Shown here: piece by piece, positions 34,618 through 43,555 of the stretch
Layout of the letters: each line of letters starts with the position of its first letter
Position numbering within the stretch: the stretch's first letter is position 1
Source of the DNA: Granulicella sp. 5B5
GTDB lineage: Bacteria; Acidobacteriota; Terriglobia; Terriglobales; Acidobacteriaceae
Direction: 5' to 3'
Length of the DNA stretch: 64,000 bases
Assembly (NCBI RefSeq): GCF_014083945.1
Contig: NZ_CP046444.1
Coordinates: forward strand, 2,232,001-2,296,000
The notes under the pieces: generated by a model
Seen by the model: the letters and a program-made list of their open reading frames with translations, nothing else
What the model was told of the DNA's origin: nothing
The model's database searches: none
Program-made: the position numbers and the translations under genes

Positions 34618-36126
34618 CTAGTTGGTGGGTTCGGTGGCCCAGTGTTGGGAGCGGCTGACGGCTTCTTTCCAGCGGGTGAGCTGGGTGGTGCGCTCGGTGG
34701 TGGAGATGGCGGGGGTGAAGGATTCGCCGCGAGTCCAGAGGGACTCGAGTTCGGAGACGGAGCTCCAGAAGCCGGAGCCAAGGCCGGCGAGGTAGGCGGC
34801 GCCCATGACGGTGGACTCGGGTGTGCCGGAGCGGACGACGGGGGTGCCGAGGAGGTCCGCCTGCATCTGCATGAGGAGGTGGTTGGCGGAGGCGCCGCCG
34901 TCGACGCGGAGCTCGGGGATGGCGATGGCGGAGTCGGCCTGCATGGCGGTGAGGATGTCGGTGACCTGGAGGGCGATGCCTTCGAGAGTGGCGCGGGCGA
35001 TGTGGGCGCGGGTGGTGCCGCGGGTGAGGCCGAGGATGAGGCCACGCGCGTCGGCGTCCCAGTAGGGCGCGCCGAGGCCGGAGAGTGAGGGGACGAAGTA
35101 GACGCCACCGCTGTCGGGCACGGAGGCGGCGAGGGGTTCGACCTCGGCGGAGGAGCCGATGATGCCGAGGCCGTCGCGGAGCCACTGCACGGCGGCTCCG
35201 GCGATGAAGACGCTGCCTTCGAGCGCGTACTGTGCGGGCTGGCCGGCGAGCTGCCAGGCGATGGTGGTGAGCAGGCGGTTGGTGGAGGCGACGGGTTTCT
35301 CACCTGTCTGCATGAGCATGAAACAGCCGGTGCCATAGGTGTTTTTGACCATGCCGGGATGCAGGCACATCTGGCCGAAGAGCGCGGCCTGCTGGTCGCC
35401 GGCGATGCCGCAGATGGGGACGTTGGGCAGGAGGTCTCCGAGGGTGGCGCAGGGGCCGCTGGAGGGGACGACGGTGGGCATGAGGCTGCGCGGGATGTCG
35501 AAGATGCGGAGGAGCTCGTCGTCCCAGTCGAGGGTGTGGATGTTGAAGAGGAGCGTGCGGGAGGCGTTGGTGACGTCGGTGACGTGGGTTGGCCCACCTT
35601 TCTGGTTCCGGGTGAGTTTCCAGATGAGCCAGGAGTCGACGGTGCCGAAGGCGAGCTGACCGGACTCGGCTTTGGCGCGGGCGCCTTCGACGTTGTCGAG
35701 GAGCCAGCGGATCTTGCTGGCGGAGAAGTAGGCGTCGAAGATGAGGCCGGTTTTTTGCTGGAAGAGAGGCTCGTGGCCGGCGGCGCGGAGCTGGTCGCAG
35801 AGTGGGGCGCTGCGGCGGTCCTGCCAGACGAGGGCGTTGTGGATGGGATGGCCGGTGGAGCGGTCCCAGAGGATGGTGGTCTCGCGCTGGTTGGTGATGC
35901 CGACGGCGGCGATGTCGGCGGCGGTGAGCTGGAGCTGGGCCATGACGTCGCGGACGGCGGCGAGCTGGGTGGACCAGATGGTTTCGGGGTCCTGCTCGAC
36001 CCAGCCGGGCTGCGGGTAGATCTGGGGGAGCTCGCGCTGGGCTGTGGCGAGGATGCGGGCGTCGGTGCCGATGAGAACGGCGCGGGAGCTGCTGGTGCCC
36101 TGATCGAGTGCGAGGATGACGCTCAT
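34618..36126 (-). CDS. glpK: Glycerol kinase
   Basis: A 502-residue FGGY-family kinase. Signatures: [16 protein letters not shown] at the N-terminus, [73 protein letters not shown] and the C-terminal [20 protein letters not shown]. It phosphorylates glycerol to sn-glycerol 3-phosphate with ATP in the cytosol; the product is the substrate of GlpD encoded downstream. The start at 36126 gives the standard [10 protein letters not shown]. Allosteric inhibition by EIIA-Glc, seen in enterobacteria, is not predictable here. Confidence 0.97.
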   Translation of the reverse strand: MSVILALDQGTSSSRAVLIGTDARILATAQRELPQIYPQPGWVEQDPETIWSTQLAAVRDVMAQLQLTAADIAAVGITNQRETTILWDRSTGHPIHNALVWQDRRSAPLCDQLRAAGHEPLFQQKTGLIFDAYFSASKIRWLLDNVEGARAKAESGQLAFGTVDSWLIWKLTRNQKGGPTHVTDVTNASRTLLFNIHTLDWDDELLRIFDIPRSLMPTVVPSSGPCATLGDLLPNVPICGIAGDQQAALFGQMCLHPGMVKNTYGTGCFMLMQTGEKPVASTNRLLTTIAWQLAGQPAQYALEGSVFIAGAAVQWLRDGLGIIGSSAEVEPLAASVPDSGGVYFVPSLSGLGAPYWDADARGLILGLTRGTTRAHIARATLEGIALQVTDILTAMQADSAIAIPELRVDGGASANHLLMQMQADLLGTPVVRSGTPESTVMGAAYLAGLGSGFWSSVSELESLWTRGESFTPAISTTERTTQLTRWKEAVSRSQHWATEPTN

Positions 36127-36203
36127 AGATGGGAGTCTTTCTGGTTGCATGTGCCGCCGGCAAGACGATTGTAGGTGAGGAGCGCGCGCGATGGCTTCAT
36201 AGA

Positions 36204-36219
36204 ATGTAAGCCTTTACAT
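36204..36219. promoter_or_regulatory. LacI-type operator, copy 1 (upstream of the GH2 gene)
   Basis: ATGTAAGCCTTTACAT. Its reverse complement is exactly the 16-mer at 42151-42166, upstream of the lacI-type gene. It lies 95 bp before the GH2 start, in the gap between divergent glpK and GH2. Two identical sites bracketing the sugar cluster point to the LacI regulator encoded at 41088-42104 as the binding protein. Confidence 0.7.
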
Positions 36220-36314
36220 AGAGGGGATTTTGGCGTTTAGTATGGAGTGCTGTCAAGCTGGCAAATTCGCCGCAACGAGATGATTTCGGGCGCGGGCCCG
36301 TGTGGAGACGATGG

Positions 36315-38720
36315 ATGCAACGACGTGAATTTATCAAGATGAGCGGGGCGGTTGTGGCGGCCTCGGCGATGACGGGTGTTTCGGGGTTTGGGCAGGAAGC
36401 GCGCGGCGAGGGGCGCATGGTGCTGCCGATGAACCGCAAGTGGCGGTACAAGGCGGAGAAGGTCGCGGGCGCGCATGAGGTTGCGTTCAACGATGCGGGG
36501 TTTGAGACGGTGGTGATTCCGCATAGCAATATACGGATGCCTTGGCACAGCTTTGACGACAAGGACTATGAGTTTGTGTCGACGTACCGGCGGCGGTTTC
36601 GGGTGCCGGCGGCGGCGAAAGGTAAGCGCGTGTTTGTGGACTTCGAGGGCGCGATGACGGCGTCGACGGTGTGGATCAACGGGGCTCCGCTGGGCGAGTA
36701 CAAGGGCGGGTTTACGCCGTTCAGCTTCGAGCTGACGGACCATGTGAAGCATGATGCGGAGAATGTGCTGGTGGTGTCGTTGGACTCGACGGAACGGCCG
36801 GACATTCCGCCGTTTGGGTATGAGATCGACTACATGACGTTTGGGGGGATCTATCGGGAGGTGGCGCTGCGGGTGGTGCCGGAGACGTATATCGACAATA
36901 TCCATGCGCGTCCGAAGGATGTGCTGAGCGGGAAGCCGACGCTGGATGTAGATGTGTTTCTGGCAGGGCAGACGAGCGACGACCTGGAGCTGGCGTTTGA
37001 GCTGCGCGACGGCGAGCGCGTGGTGAGCAAAGGGACGACGCGCGCGAAGGTGACGGGTGGGGCTGATCCGAATGCGGCGATGGACCCGGACAATGGCGCG
37101 CCGGTGTATGCGAGCACGGAGACGACGCAGGACCCGGCGAAGGTGACGGTGACGCTGACGGATCTTGGTGATGTGAAGCTGTGGGAGCTGGAAAAGCCGC
37201 AGCTCTATACGGTGCATGTGGCTTTGCTGAAGGGTGGGAAGCGGGTAGATGAGGAGTCGCGGCGGACCGGGTTCCGCGAGGCGACGTTCACGGACCATGG
37301 CTTTGAGCTGAATGGGAAGATTGTGAAGCTGCGCGGGCTGGACCGGCACCAGACGTTTCCGTTTGTGGGGCAGGCGATGCCGGCGCGCGTGCAGCGCAAG
37401 GATGCGGATGTGCTGCGCTATGGGCTGCACTGCAATATTGTGCGGACTTCTCACTACCCACAATCCAGACATTTTTTAGACCGCTGCGATGAGATTGGGC
37501 TGCTGGTGCTGGAGGAGATTCCGGGATGGCAGCACATTGGGCCGGAGCCGTGGAAGCAGGTTGCGATCGACAACGTGGGACGCATGGTGCGGCGCGACTG
37601 GAACCACCCTTCGATCATTCTGTGGGGCGTGCGCATCAATGAGTCGCAGGATGATCACAGCTTCTACACACGGACGAATGCGCTGGCGCATGCGCTGGAT
37701 ACGACGCGGCAGACGGGGGGGATTCGCAACTTCGAAAAGTCGGAGCTGCTGGAGGATGTGTTCACCATCAATGACTTCGGGTTCCCGCTGCGGAAGCCGA
37801 ACCATCCGCGGTATTTGAACACGGAGTTTGTGGGGCACACGTTTCCGACGAAGACGACGGACGATGATGAGCGGCAGAGGGAACATACGCTGCGCCATGC
37901 GAGGATTCATAACCAGCTGGCTAGCGATCCACAGTACGCGGGCGGCATCGGGTGGTGCGCGTTCGACTACAACACGCACTCGAACTTTGGTGCGGGCGAT
38001 CGCATCTGCTATCACGGCGTGACGGACATCTTCCGGGAGAGCAAGCCAGCGGGGGGTTTCTATAAGAGCCAGTGCGAGCCGAGCGAAGAGGTGGTGATTG
38101 AGCCGGCGTTTCACTGGGCGAACAGCGATGAGTCGGTCGGGTTCAGCAAGATGGTGGTGTGCTCGAACTGCGAGCAACTGAAGTTTTATGTGCGCGAGGG
38201 CAGCGTGGAGAGCAAGCCCTGGGTGCTGGTGGGGACGGTCGATCCGGACCACGAGGAGTTTGAACACCTGAAGTATCCGCCGTTTGTGGTGGAGAAGAAC
38301 AAGCTGGACTGGAAGCAGATGTCGTTCCATTGGGGCGATTTGCGGATCGATGGATTGATCGGCGGGAAGGTTGTGGGGTCGAAGTCGCTGTCGGGCAGCG
38401 GTGTGGACCGCAAGTTTGCGCTGCTGCCGGATGATACGGAGTTGAAGGCCGATGGTGCGGACTCGACGCGCGTGGTGCTGCGTGTGACGGATGAGTTTGG
38501 CGCTACGCGCACGTATGCCAACGATCCGATTGTGTTCACGCTGGAAGGGCCTGCGGAGTTGATTGGCGATAATCCGTTTGCGCTGATTGGCGGCACGGGT
38601 GCGGTGTGGATTCGAGCGAAGGAGACAGTGGGTGTGGTGCGGTTGACGGCGAAGCATCCGCGGTTGGGGACGAAGAGCGTGGAGATCAAGTTGACGAGTG
38701 CGCCGGCGGAGGTGGTGTAG
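36315..38720 (+). CDS. Tat-exported GH2 beta-glycosidase (beta-galactosidase-like)
   Basis: An 801-residue glycoside hydrolase family 2 protein. The N-terminus MQRREFIKMSGAVVAASAMT is a twin-arginine signal, so it is exported folded. The sugar-binding jelly roll (residues about 30-190, ending TFGGIYREVALRVVP) and immunoglobulin-like domain precede the catalytic barrel. The acid/base is Glu in LWGVRINES and the nucleophile Glu in RYLNTEFVGH. A C-terminal beta domain follows (DSTRVVLRVTDEFGATRTYA). GH2 enzymes include beta-galactosidases, mannosidases and glucuronidases; next to an alpha-galactosidase, beta-galactosidase is the best guess. The ATG at 36315 has GGAG seven bases upstream. The LacI operator lies 95 bp before it. 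Confidence 0.93.
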   Translation: MQRREFIKMSGAVVAASAMTGVSGFGQEARGEGRMVLPMNRKWRYKAEKVAGAHEVAFNDAGFETVVIPHSNIRMPWHSFDDKDYEFVSTYRRRFRVPAAAKGKRVFVDFEGAMTASTVWINGAPLGEYKGGFTPFSFELTDHVKHDAENVLVVSLDSTERPDIPPFGYEIDYMTFGGIYREVALRVVPETYIDNIHARPKDVLSGKPTLDVDVFLAGQTSDDLELAFELRDGERVVSKGTTRAKVTGGADPNAAMDPDNGAPVYASTETTQDPAKVTVTLTDLGDVKLWELEKPQLYTVHVALLKGGKRVDEESRRTGFREATFTDHGFELNGKIVKLRGLDRHQTFPFVGQAMPARVQRKDADVLRYGLHCNIVRTSHYPQSRHFLDRCDEIGLLVLEEIPGWQHIGPEPWKQVAIDNVGRMVRRDWNHPSIILWGVRINESQDDHSFYTRTNALAHALDTTRQTGGIRNFEKSELLEDVFTINDFGFPLRKPNHPRYLNTEFVGHTFPTKTTDDDERQREHTLRHARIHNQLASDPQYAGGIGWCAFDYNTHSNFGAGDRICYHGVTDIFRESKPAGGFYKSQCEPSEEVVIEPAFHWANSDESVGFSKMVVCSNCEQLKFYVREGSVESKPWVLVGTVDPDHEEFEHLKYPPFVVEKNKLDWKQMSFHWGDLRIDGLIGGKVVGSKSLSGSGVDRKFALLPDDTELKADGADSTRVVLRVTDEFGATRTYANDPIVFTLEGPAELIGDNPFALIGGTGAVWIRAKETVGVVRLTAKHPRLGTKSVEIKLTSAPAEVV

Positions 38721-38745
38721 AGAGGGTTTGGGTGTGGGAAGATCC

Positions 38746-38789
38746 GTCACCCCACTCATGACGATGGAGCTGTCATGAATGGGGCACCC
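38746..38789. repeat. Repeat family C copy between the GH2 and alpha-galactosidase genes
   Basis: Arms TCATGAC and GTCATGA, outer CCCCA/TGGGG, loop GATGGAGCT. It sits between two convergent stops and may serve as a terminator. Confidence 0.75.
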
Positions 38790-38809
38790 AACGCGTTTGG
38801 GCCTGTTGG

Positions 38810-41029
38810 TTACTGGGCGTCGAAGCGGAAGGCGGCGGCCTGGAAGTCGCCTTTTAGTTCTACGTCGAGGCCGTGGGACATCCAGTAGCTGCCGGTGGCG
38901 GTGGTAGGGGTGTCTGTGGCGAGCTTGCCGGAGATGGAGGTGACTCTGTAGCTGGTGTTGGGATTGAGGCCACGCAGGAAGACTCGGGGGTAGGGGTAGT
39001 TCATGGTGCTGGAGTGCAAGAAGGTGAAGAGTGCGGCCTGCTTTTTGTCGAGCGAGACGGACTCGGTGACGGAGGTCTCGCTGCCGTTGCGTGGAGAGAC
39101 AAGGCGGTAGAGCGAGCCGTGCTGGACGGTTTCGCGGATGCCCTTGTAGGCGGCGATGAGGTCTTTGGCGGTGGCGAAGTCTTCGGGTGTCCACTTGTTG
39201 AGGTTGGCGCCGACGCCGAGGGAGCCCTGCATGGACGAGAGGAAGCGGTAGGTGACCGAGGTGGTGCGGTTGTTGGCCCAGCCGGGCGAGTCGGTGACCC
39301 AGGCCATCATGACGCCGGGGGTGTAGGCGTAGGTGAAGCCGTCCTGGATGCTGAGGCGGTCGAAGGGGTCGGTGTTGTCGGAGGGCCAGACCTCGTCGGT
39401 GTAGTGCATGATGCCGAGGTCGACGCGGCCGCCGCCGCCGGAGCAGGACTCTATCTCGAGTTTGGGGTACTTGGCGCGGAGGTCGTGGAGGATGCTGTAG
39501 AGGTTGCGGGTGTAGGCGACGTAGACCTTCTTCTGCTCGTCGGGCGCGACGGCGGGCCAGCCGGGCTCGGTCCAGTTGCGGTTGTAGTCCCACTTGAGGA
39601 AGGCGATGTCGTTGTGGGCGAGGAGGTCGTCGAGGAAGTGGAAGACGTAGTCGCGGACGTCTGGGCGGGCGAGGTTGAGGACGAGCTGGTTGCGCTCCTG
39701 GGTGCGTGGGCGGCCGGTGAAGTTGAGGACCCAGTCGGGGTGCTTGCGGTAGAGGTCGCTGTCGGGGTTGACCATCTCGGGCTCGACCCAGAGGCCGAAG
39801 TCCATGCCGAGGGAGTGGACCTTGTCGATGAGCGGCTTGAGGCCGTGGGGGAACTTTTGCGGGTTGACGTACCAGTCGCCGAGGCCGGCGTGGTCGTCCT
39901 TGCGCTGGCCGAACCAGCCGTCGTCCATGACGAAGCGCTCGATGCCGATGGAGGCGGCCTTTTCGGCGAGGGCTTCCTGGCCGGCTTCGTCGACGTGGAA
40001 GGTGGTGGCCTCCCATGAGTTGTAGAGGACGGGGCGTGGGTTGGGGGACTGCGGCAGGATTTTGGTGAGCTCAAAGCGGTGGAGAAGACGGGAGGCGCCG
40101 CCGAGGCCGTGGTCCGAGTAACCGCCGTAGAAGACGGGTGTTTCAAGCGACTGGCTGGGTGCGAGCTTATAGCTGAAGTCGAAGGGGTTGAAGCCGCCGG
40201 TGACGCGGACCTGCTGGAGCTGGTCCTGCTCGACGGTGATGCGCCAGGAGCCGCTCCAGGCGAGGGCACCGAACCAGACGTCGCCGGTGTCTTCATCGGT
40301 CGAGGGGCCGCGCTCTATCGCAAACCAAGGGTTGTTCTGGTGGCCGGTGGAGCCGCGCGTGGACTGGAGGACGGTTTCGCCGGGGCGGATGAGCTGCTGC
40401 TGGAGTTGGTCTTCGCCAGCCCAACGGCCGGTGAGGTAGTTGAGGGTGTAGTTGGTGCCGCGCGGGAGGTTCCAGGTGGCGGCGGCGGCCTGCTCGATCA
40501 TGACCGGTGCGGTGGCCTTGTTGGTGATGATGGCGGAGCGGCCGAGGATTCCGGTGGCGGGGTCGACGGTATAGCGGAGCTCGACGAAGAGGTCGCGCTC
40601 GATGTCTTTGGTGACGATGGTTAGGGTGTCGCCTTCGATGTGGTGCGAGACGTAGTGGAGGACGAGGTCGCGGTTGCCGTCGGGAAAGGTGACTTTGAGG
40701 GCGGGTTCGAGGTAGAGCTGGCCGCCCCAGCCTTTGTACTCGCCTTGCGTGACGGTGCCGGGGCCGTCGAAGGAGGCGACCTCGGGGAGTGTGTGGGCGG
40801 CGGGCAGGGAGTCGGTGGCGGCGATAGAGCGGCCCCAGAAGAGCGGCTGGAGCTCGTCGACGTTGTTGACGCCGAAGGCGTAGGTGGTGCCGGCGGCGTC
40901 GATGCGGAAGACCTTAGTGGCGGCGTCAAAGTGGATGGTGTTGCTGTCCTGCGCGGTGAGGCTGAGGGGAAGAGCTAGGAGCGAGGCGAGGACGAGACTA
41001 TGCAGGCTGCGGTGGAGTGAGCGTGTCAC
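38810..41029 (-). CDS. Secreted GH36 alpha-galactosidase
   Basis: A 739-residue enzyme with a signal peptide (LHSLVLASLLALPLSLTAQ). The GH36 layout is clear: an N-terminal beta-supersandwich (residues about 30-330), a (beta/alpha)8 barrel with YNSWEATTFHVDEAG, IERFVMDDGWFGQRKDDHAG and FGLWVEPEMVNPDSDLYRKH, the nucleophile Asp in AFLKWDYNR, the SCSGGGGRVDLGIMHYTDEV loop and the acid/base Asp in WPSDNTDPF, then a C-terminal beta domain. It removes terminal alpha-1,6-galactose from oligosaccharides such as raffinose or galactomannan side chains. The start is a GTG at 41029 with AAGGAA upstream. It is transcribed with, and downstream of, the lacI-type gene (58 bp gap). Confidence 0.95.
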   Translation of the reverse strand: MTRSLHRSLHSLVLASLLALPLSLTAQDSNTIHFDAATKVFRIDAAGTTYAFGVNNVDELQPLFWGRSIAATDSLPAAHTLPEVASFDGPGTVTQGEYKGWGGQLYLEPALKVTFPDGNRDLVLHYVSHHIEGDTLTIVTKDIERDLFVELRYTVDPATGILGRSAIITNKATAPVMIEQAAAATWNLPRGTNYTLNYLTGRWAGEDQLQQQLIRPGETVLQSTRGSTGHQNNPWFAIERGPSTDEDTGDVWFGALAWSGSWRITVEQDQLQQVRVTGGFNPFDFSYKLAPSQSLETPVFYGGYSDHGLGGASRLLHRFELTKILPQSPNPRPVLYNSWEATTFHVDEAGQEALAEKAASIGIERFVMDDGWFGQRKDDHAGLGDWYVNPQKFPHGLKPLIDKVHSLGMDFGLWVEPEMVNPDSDLYRKHPDWVLNFTGRPRTQERNQLVLNLARPDVRDYVFHFLDDLLAHNDIAFLKWDYNRNWTEPGWPAVAPDEQKKVYVAYTRNLYSILHDLRAKYPKLEIESCSGGGGRVDLGIMHYTDEVWPSDNTDPFDRLSIQDGFTYAYTPGVMMAWVTDSPGWANNRTTSVTYRFLSSMQGSLGVGANLNKWTPEDFATAKDLIAAYKGIRETVQHGSLYRLVSPRNGSETSVTESVSLDKKQAALFTFLHSSTMNYPYPRVFLRGLNPNTSYRVTSISGKLATDTPTTATGSYWMSHGLDVELKGDFQAAAFRFDAQ

Positions 41030-41087
41030 GAGGCTTCCTTTGGAGTGCGAGGCGATGCAGAGTGGGGCAGGCTTCGTTGCGCGGAGG

Positions 41088-42104
41088 CTACTTCTTTTTG
41101 CGGACGGGGCCGGTCGACTTGCGGGCGACGAAGCTGGGAAGGACGAGGTACTCCTTGCCGGGGACCGGTTTGGGGATGTCGGCCTGCATGGCGCTGAGGA
41201 GGGCGTTGAAGGCATACTTGGCGATCTCGGAGCGAGGCAGGCGGACGGTGGAGAGCGGCGGCATGGTGAAGGCGCTGAGCTGGATGTCGTCGAAGCCGAC
41301 GACGGAGATGTCGTCGGGGACGCGGAGACCGGCCTCGGTGATGGCACCCATGGCGCCGATGGCGGTGAGGTCGTTGGAGGCGAGCACGGCGGTTGGTTTG
41401 GCGCCGGAGTGCAGGATGCGCCGCATGGCTTCGTGGCCGCCATCGACCCGGTGATTGCCCTCTTCGATGAGGTGCGGGTTGTGGTCGAGGTGGTCGCGGG
41501 CGGTGCTCTCCATGAATGCCTTGTAGCGGACGCGCGCGGAGGCGAGGCGCATGGGGCCGCTGATGAAGGCGATGCGGCGGTGGCCGAGCTTGATGAGGTG
41601 GTCGACGGCGGCGTCGATGCCGGCGGCGTAGTCGATGCGGACGCAGCTGACGCCGGGGCCAGGGTCGGCGGAGTCGAGGAAGACGAGCGGGATGTGGCGG
41701 CGGCTGAAGTCGGCGACGAGGCCTTCGTCCATCTCGGAGGTGATGACGGCGACGCCATCGACCTTGCGCTGCAACATGCGGCGGACGCAGAGCTTCATGC
41801 GCTCGGGGTCGTAGTTGGTGTTGGCGATGAGGACCTCCTGCCCGTTGGCGACGGCGAAGTCTTCGAAGGACTTGACCAGCTCGGGGAAGAAGGGGTTGGT
41901 GATGTCGGAGATGATGAGGCCGAAGAGGTTGCTGCGGCCGGAACCGAGGGCGCGAGCGTTGGTGTCGGGGTAGAAGTTGAGCTCTTCGATGGACTTGAGG
42001 ACGCGCTCGGCGGTGCGCGGGCTGACCTTAGCCGAACCGTTGATGGTGCGGGAGACGGTGGCGGTGGATACGTTCGCGCGCTTCGCTACAGCCTTGATAT
42101 TCAT
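41088..42104 (-). CDS. LacI-family transcriptional regulator
   Basis: A 338-residue LacI/GalR regulator. The N-terminal helix-turn-helix is NIKAVAKRANVSTATVSRTI with the hinge helix region NFYPDTNARALGSGRSNLFG. The periplasmic-binding-protein-like effector domain follows (IISDITNPFFPELVKSFEDF, VDHLIKLGHRRIAFISGP, VLASNDLTAIGAM, VPDDISVVGFDDIQLS). Members bind a palindromic operator and release it on binding a sugar. A perfect 20-bp palindrome lies 47 bp upstream of the start (42149-42168), and the same 16-bp core lies upstream of the GH2 gene. The alpha-galactosidase gene follows it. The effector is likely a galactoside or pectin-derived sugar (inference). Confidence 0.95.
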   Translation of the reverse strand: MNIKAVAKRANVSTATVSRTINGSAKVSPRTAERVLKSIEELNFYPDTNARALGSGRSNLFGLIISDITNPFFPELVKSFEDFAVANGQEVLIANTNYDPERMKLCVRRMLQRKVDGVAVITSEMDEGLVADFSRRHIPLVFLDSADPGPGVSCVRIDYAAGIDAAVDHLIKLGHRRIAFISGPMRLASARVRYKAFMESTARDHLDHNPHLIEEGNHRVDGGHEAMRRILHSGAKPTAVLASNDLTAIGAMGAITEAGLRVPDDISVVGFDDIQLSAFTMPPLSTVRLPRSEIAKYAFNALLSAMQADIPKPVPGKEYLVLPSFVARKSTGPVRKKK

Positions 42105-42148
42105 AGGAGGATGTTAAACACCCCGAAGTATAGCCGTGGAGCCGCCGT

Positions 42149-42168
42149 TGATGTAAAGGCTTACATCA
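42149..42168. promoter_or_regulatory. LacI-type operator, copy 2 (upstream of the lacI-type gene)
   Basis: TGATGTAAAGGCTTACATCA is a perfect 20-bp palindrome. Its core 42151-42166 equals the reverse complement of 36204-36219. Position supports autoregulation and control of the downstream alpha-galactosidase gene. Confidence 0.75.
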
Positions 42169-42256
42169 ATATAGAGCATTCAGTGTGGTTCCGCGAGGCG
42201 GATTGCGGTCGCCCGTTTGAGGCGCTGCTGCGCGGCGCATCCTAGTTGTCATTCAA

Positions 42257-42299
42257 CGGATGCCAGTCAGCGGATGCCAATCTGCGGATTGCCAATCAA
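42257..42299. repeat. Three tandem 14-15 bp direct repeats
   Basis: CGGATGCCAGTCAG, CGGATGCCAATCTG and CGGATTGCCAATCAA follow one another without gaps, at 42257-42270, 42271-42284 and 42285-42299. The last one touches the stop codon of the GH105 gene. Function unknown; it may be a product of slippage. Confidence 0.55.
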
Positions 42300-43411
42300 C
42301 GAAGGAGCGCGTCGGCTGCCCAGAGGACGGGGGCTTGCCCATGGAAGTCGCCGGCGCGGCGCTTGCGGGCGAGATAGTATGCGAGGCTGTTCTGCTTGCT
42401 GGTGCCTTCGCAGACGTTGGTGACATCGTTGTTCTGATCGATGTAGCCGACGACGGCGATCCAGCCACGGCGGGCGGCGGGGCCGTAGGTGGGGGCGTCA
42501 AGCCAGCCGTGTTTGACGCCGGTGATGAGGGCGAAGGTGAACATGGCGGAGCCGGAGGTTTCGGGCCAGGACTCGTCGCGGTCGATGAGTTGGCCCCAGG
42601 AGCCGTCCTTGCGCTGGTACTTGAGAAGTGAGGCCATCATCTTGCGATAGCCGGCCATGATGCGCGGGCGCAGCGGGTGGTCGGTGGGGAGCGTGCTGAG
42701 CATCTCGGCCATGCCTGCTGCAACCCAGCCGTCGCCACGGCCCCAGTAGAACGGGACGTCCGGTGCGTGATAGAAGAGGCCGTTGGGCTGCTGGAGCTGA
42801 TCGAGATAGGCGACCATCTCCTTCGCGTCGCGGTCGAGGTATTTCTTGTCGCCGGTGGCGCGGTAGGCCTCAAGCTGCAGCATCGTCAACATGTACATGT
42901 CGTCGATCCAGAAGCGGGTTTCGGCGGAGAGGCCGTCGGGGCGTGGGTTTTCCCACTGGCGGTCGGCCCAGTAGACGCCGTCGGTGAGGTATTTGGGGTC
43001 CTTGGTCTCGATGGCGATCTCGAGGGGGACGACGCCGAAGATGGAGTCGTCGACGTGGTGGCGCTTGGGGATGCGATCGGCTTCGGCTCCGCCGGGGAGC
43101 AATGGCTCAAAGCGGTGGATGAGCTCTGTCTGCAGGGCGCTGTCGTGGGTGAGCCGCGAGAACTGCAGGGCACCGTACCAGGTTGCGACCTCAGAGTAGT
43201 GGATGGTTGCGGTGTACTGATGCGGGCTCGGGACGAAGTGCTCGGCGAGCTTCTTGCCGACCTCCTGCGGTGAGGTGCCAGCGGGCCAGTTGCTGAAGTA
43301 GTCTTCAGCTTTTTGAGCTGTGGCGGCGGCCACGCAGATGGTGATGGCAGCCCATACGGTGAGGCGGGAGAGTGTCCGCAGAGTGTGGCGAGTGGCAGTA
43401 GTCATCTTCAC
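42296..43411 (-). CDS. Secreted GH105 unsaturated rhamnogalacturonyl/glucuronyl hydrolase
   Basis: A 371-residue GH88/GH105 enzyme with a signal peptide (LTVWAAITICVAAATAQ). The (alpha/alpha)6 barrel motifs are clear: ATWYGALQFSRLTHD, DRIPKRHHVDDSIFGVVPLE (first catalytic Asp), ETRFWIDDMYMLTMLQLEAY (second Asp) and FYWGRGDGWVAAGMAEML, then WGQLIDRDESWPETSGSAMF. These enzymes cleave the unsaturated uronic acid from rhamnogalacturonan fragments produced by pectate or rhamnogalacturonan lyases. The GTG at 43411 has GAGG seven bases upstream; ATG at 43405 is the alternative. It sits between the LacI operator region and a sugar transporter gene, consistent with plant polysaccharide use. Confidence 0.93.
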   Translation of the reverse strand: MKMTTATRHTLRTLSRLTVWAAITICVAAATAQKAEDYFSNWPAGTSPQEVGKKLAEHFVPSPHQYTATIHYSEVATWYGALQFSRLTHDSALQTELIHRFEPLLPGGAEADRIPKRHHVDDSIFGVVPLEIAIETKDPKYLTDGVYWADRQWENPRPDGLSAETRFWIDDMYMLTMLQLEAYRATGDKKYLDRDAKEMVAYLDQLQQPNGLFYHAPDVPFYWGRGDGWVAAGMAEMLSTLPTDHPLRPRIMAGYRKMMASLLKYQRKDGSWGQLIDRDESWPETSGSAMFTFALITGVKHGWLDAPTYGPAARRGWIAVVGYIDQNNDVTNVCEGTSKQNSLAYYLARKRRAGDFHGQAPVLWAADALLR

Positions 43412-43555
43412 GCGAAATCCTCGCTCTCGTTGGCCGCGGAGTGCTGAAATGCAGAGGACAGTGCAGTGAGCGGCGGCAACGAGTTCGACTAAAGGTATTT
43501 ACTTAGGCGCTAACTATATACCGCGAAGAAAACCGTTGGCGAGAGGTGTGCGCGA

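Noticed and set aside
37476-40016. A very long open frame on the minus strand across the GH2 gene and the 3' part of the alpha-galactosidase gene
   Set aside because: It is extremely rich in Arg, His, Pro and Gln with no motif, and it covers two well supported genes in other frames. It is a shadow caused by the high-GC codon pattern.
42257-42299. Possible CRISPR remnant
   Set aside because: The three units are contiguous without spacers and the unit is only 14-15 bp; no cas gene is present.
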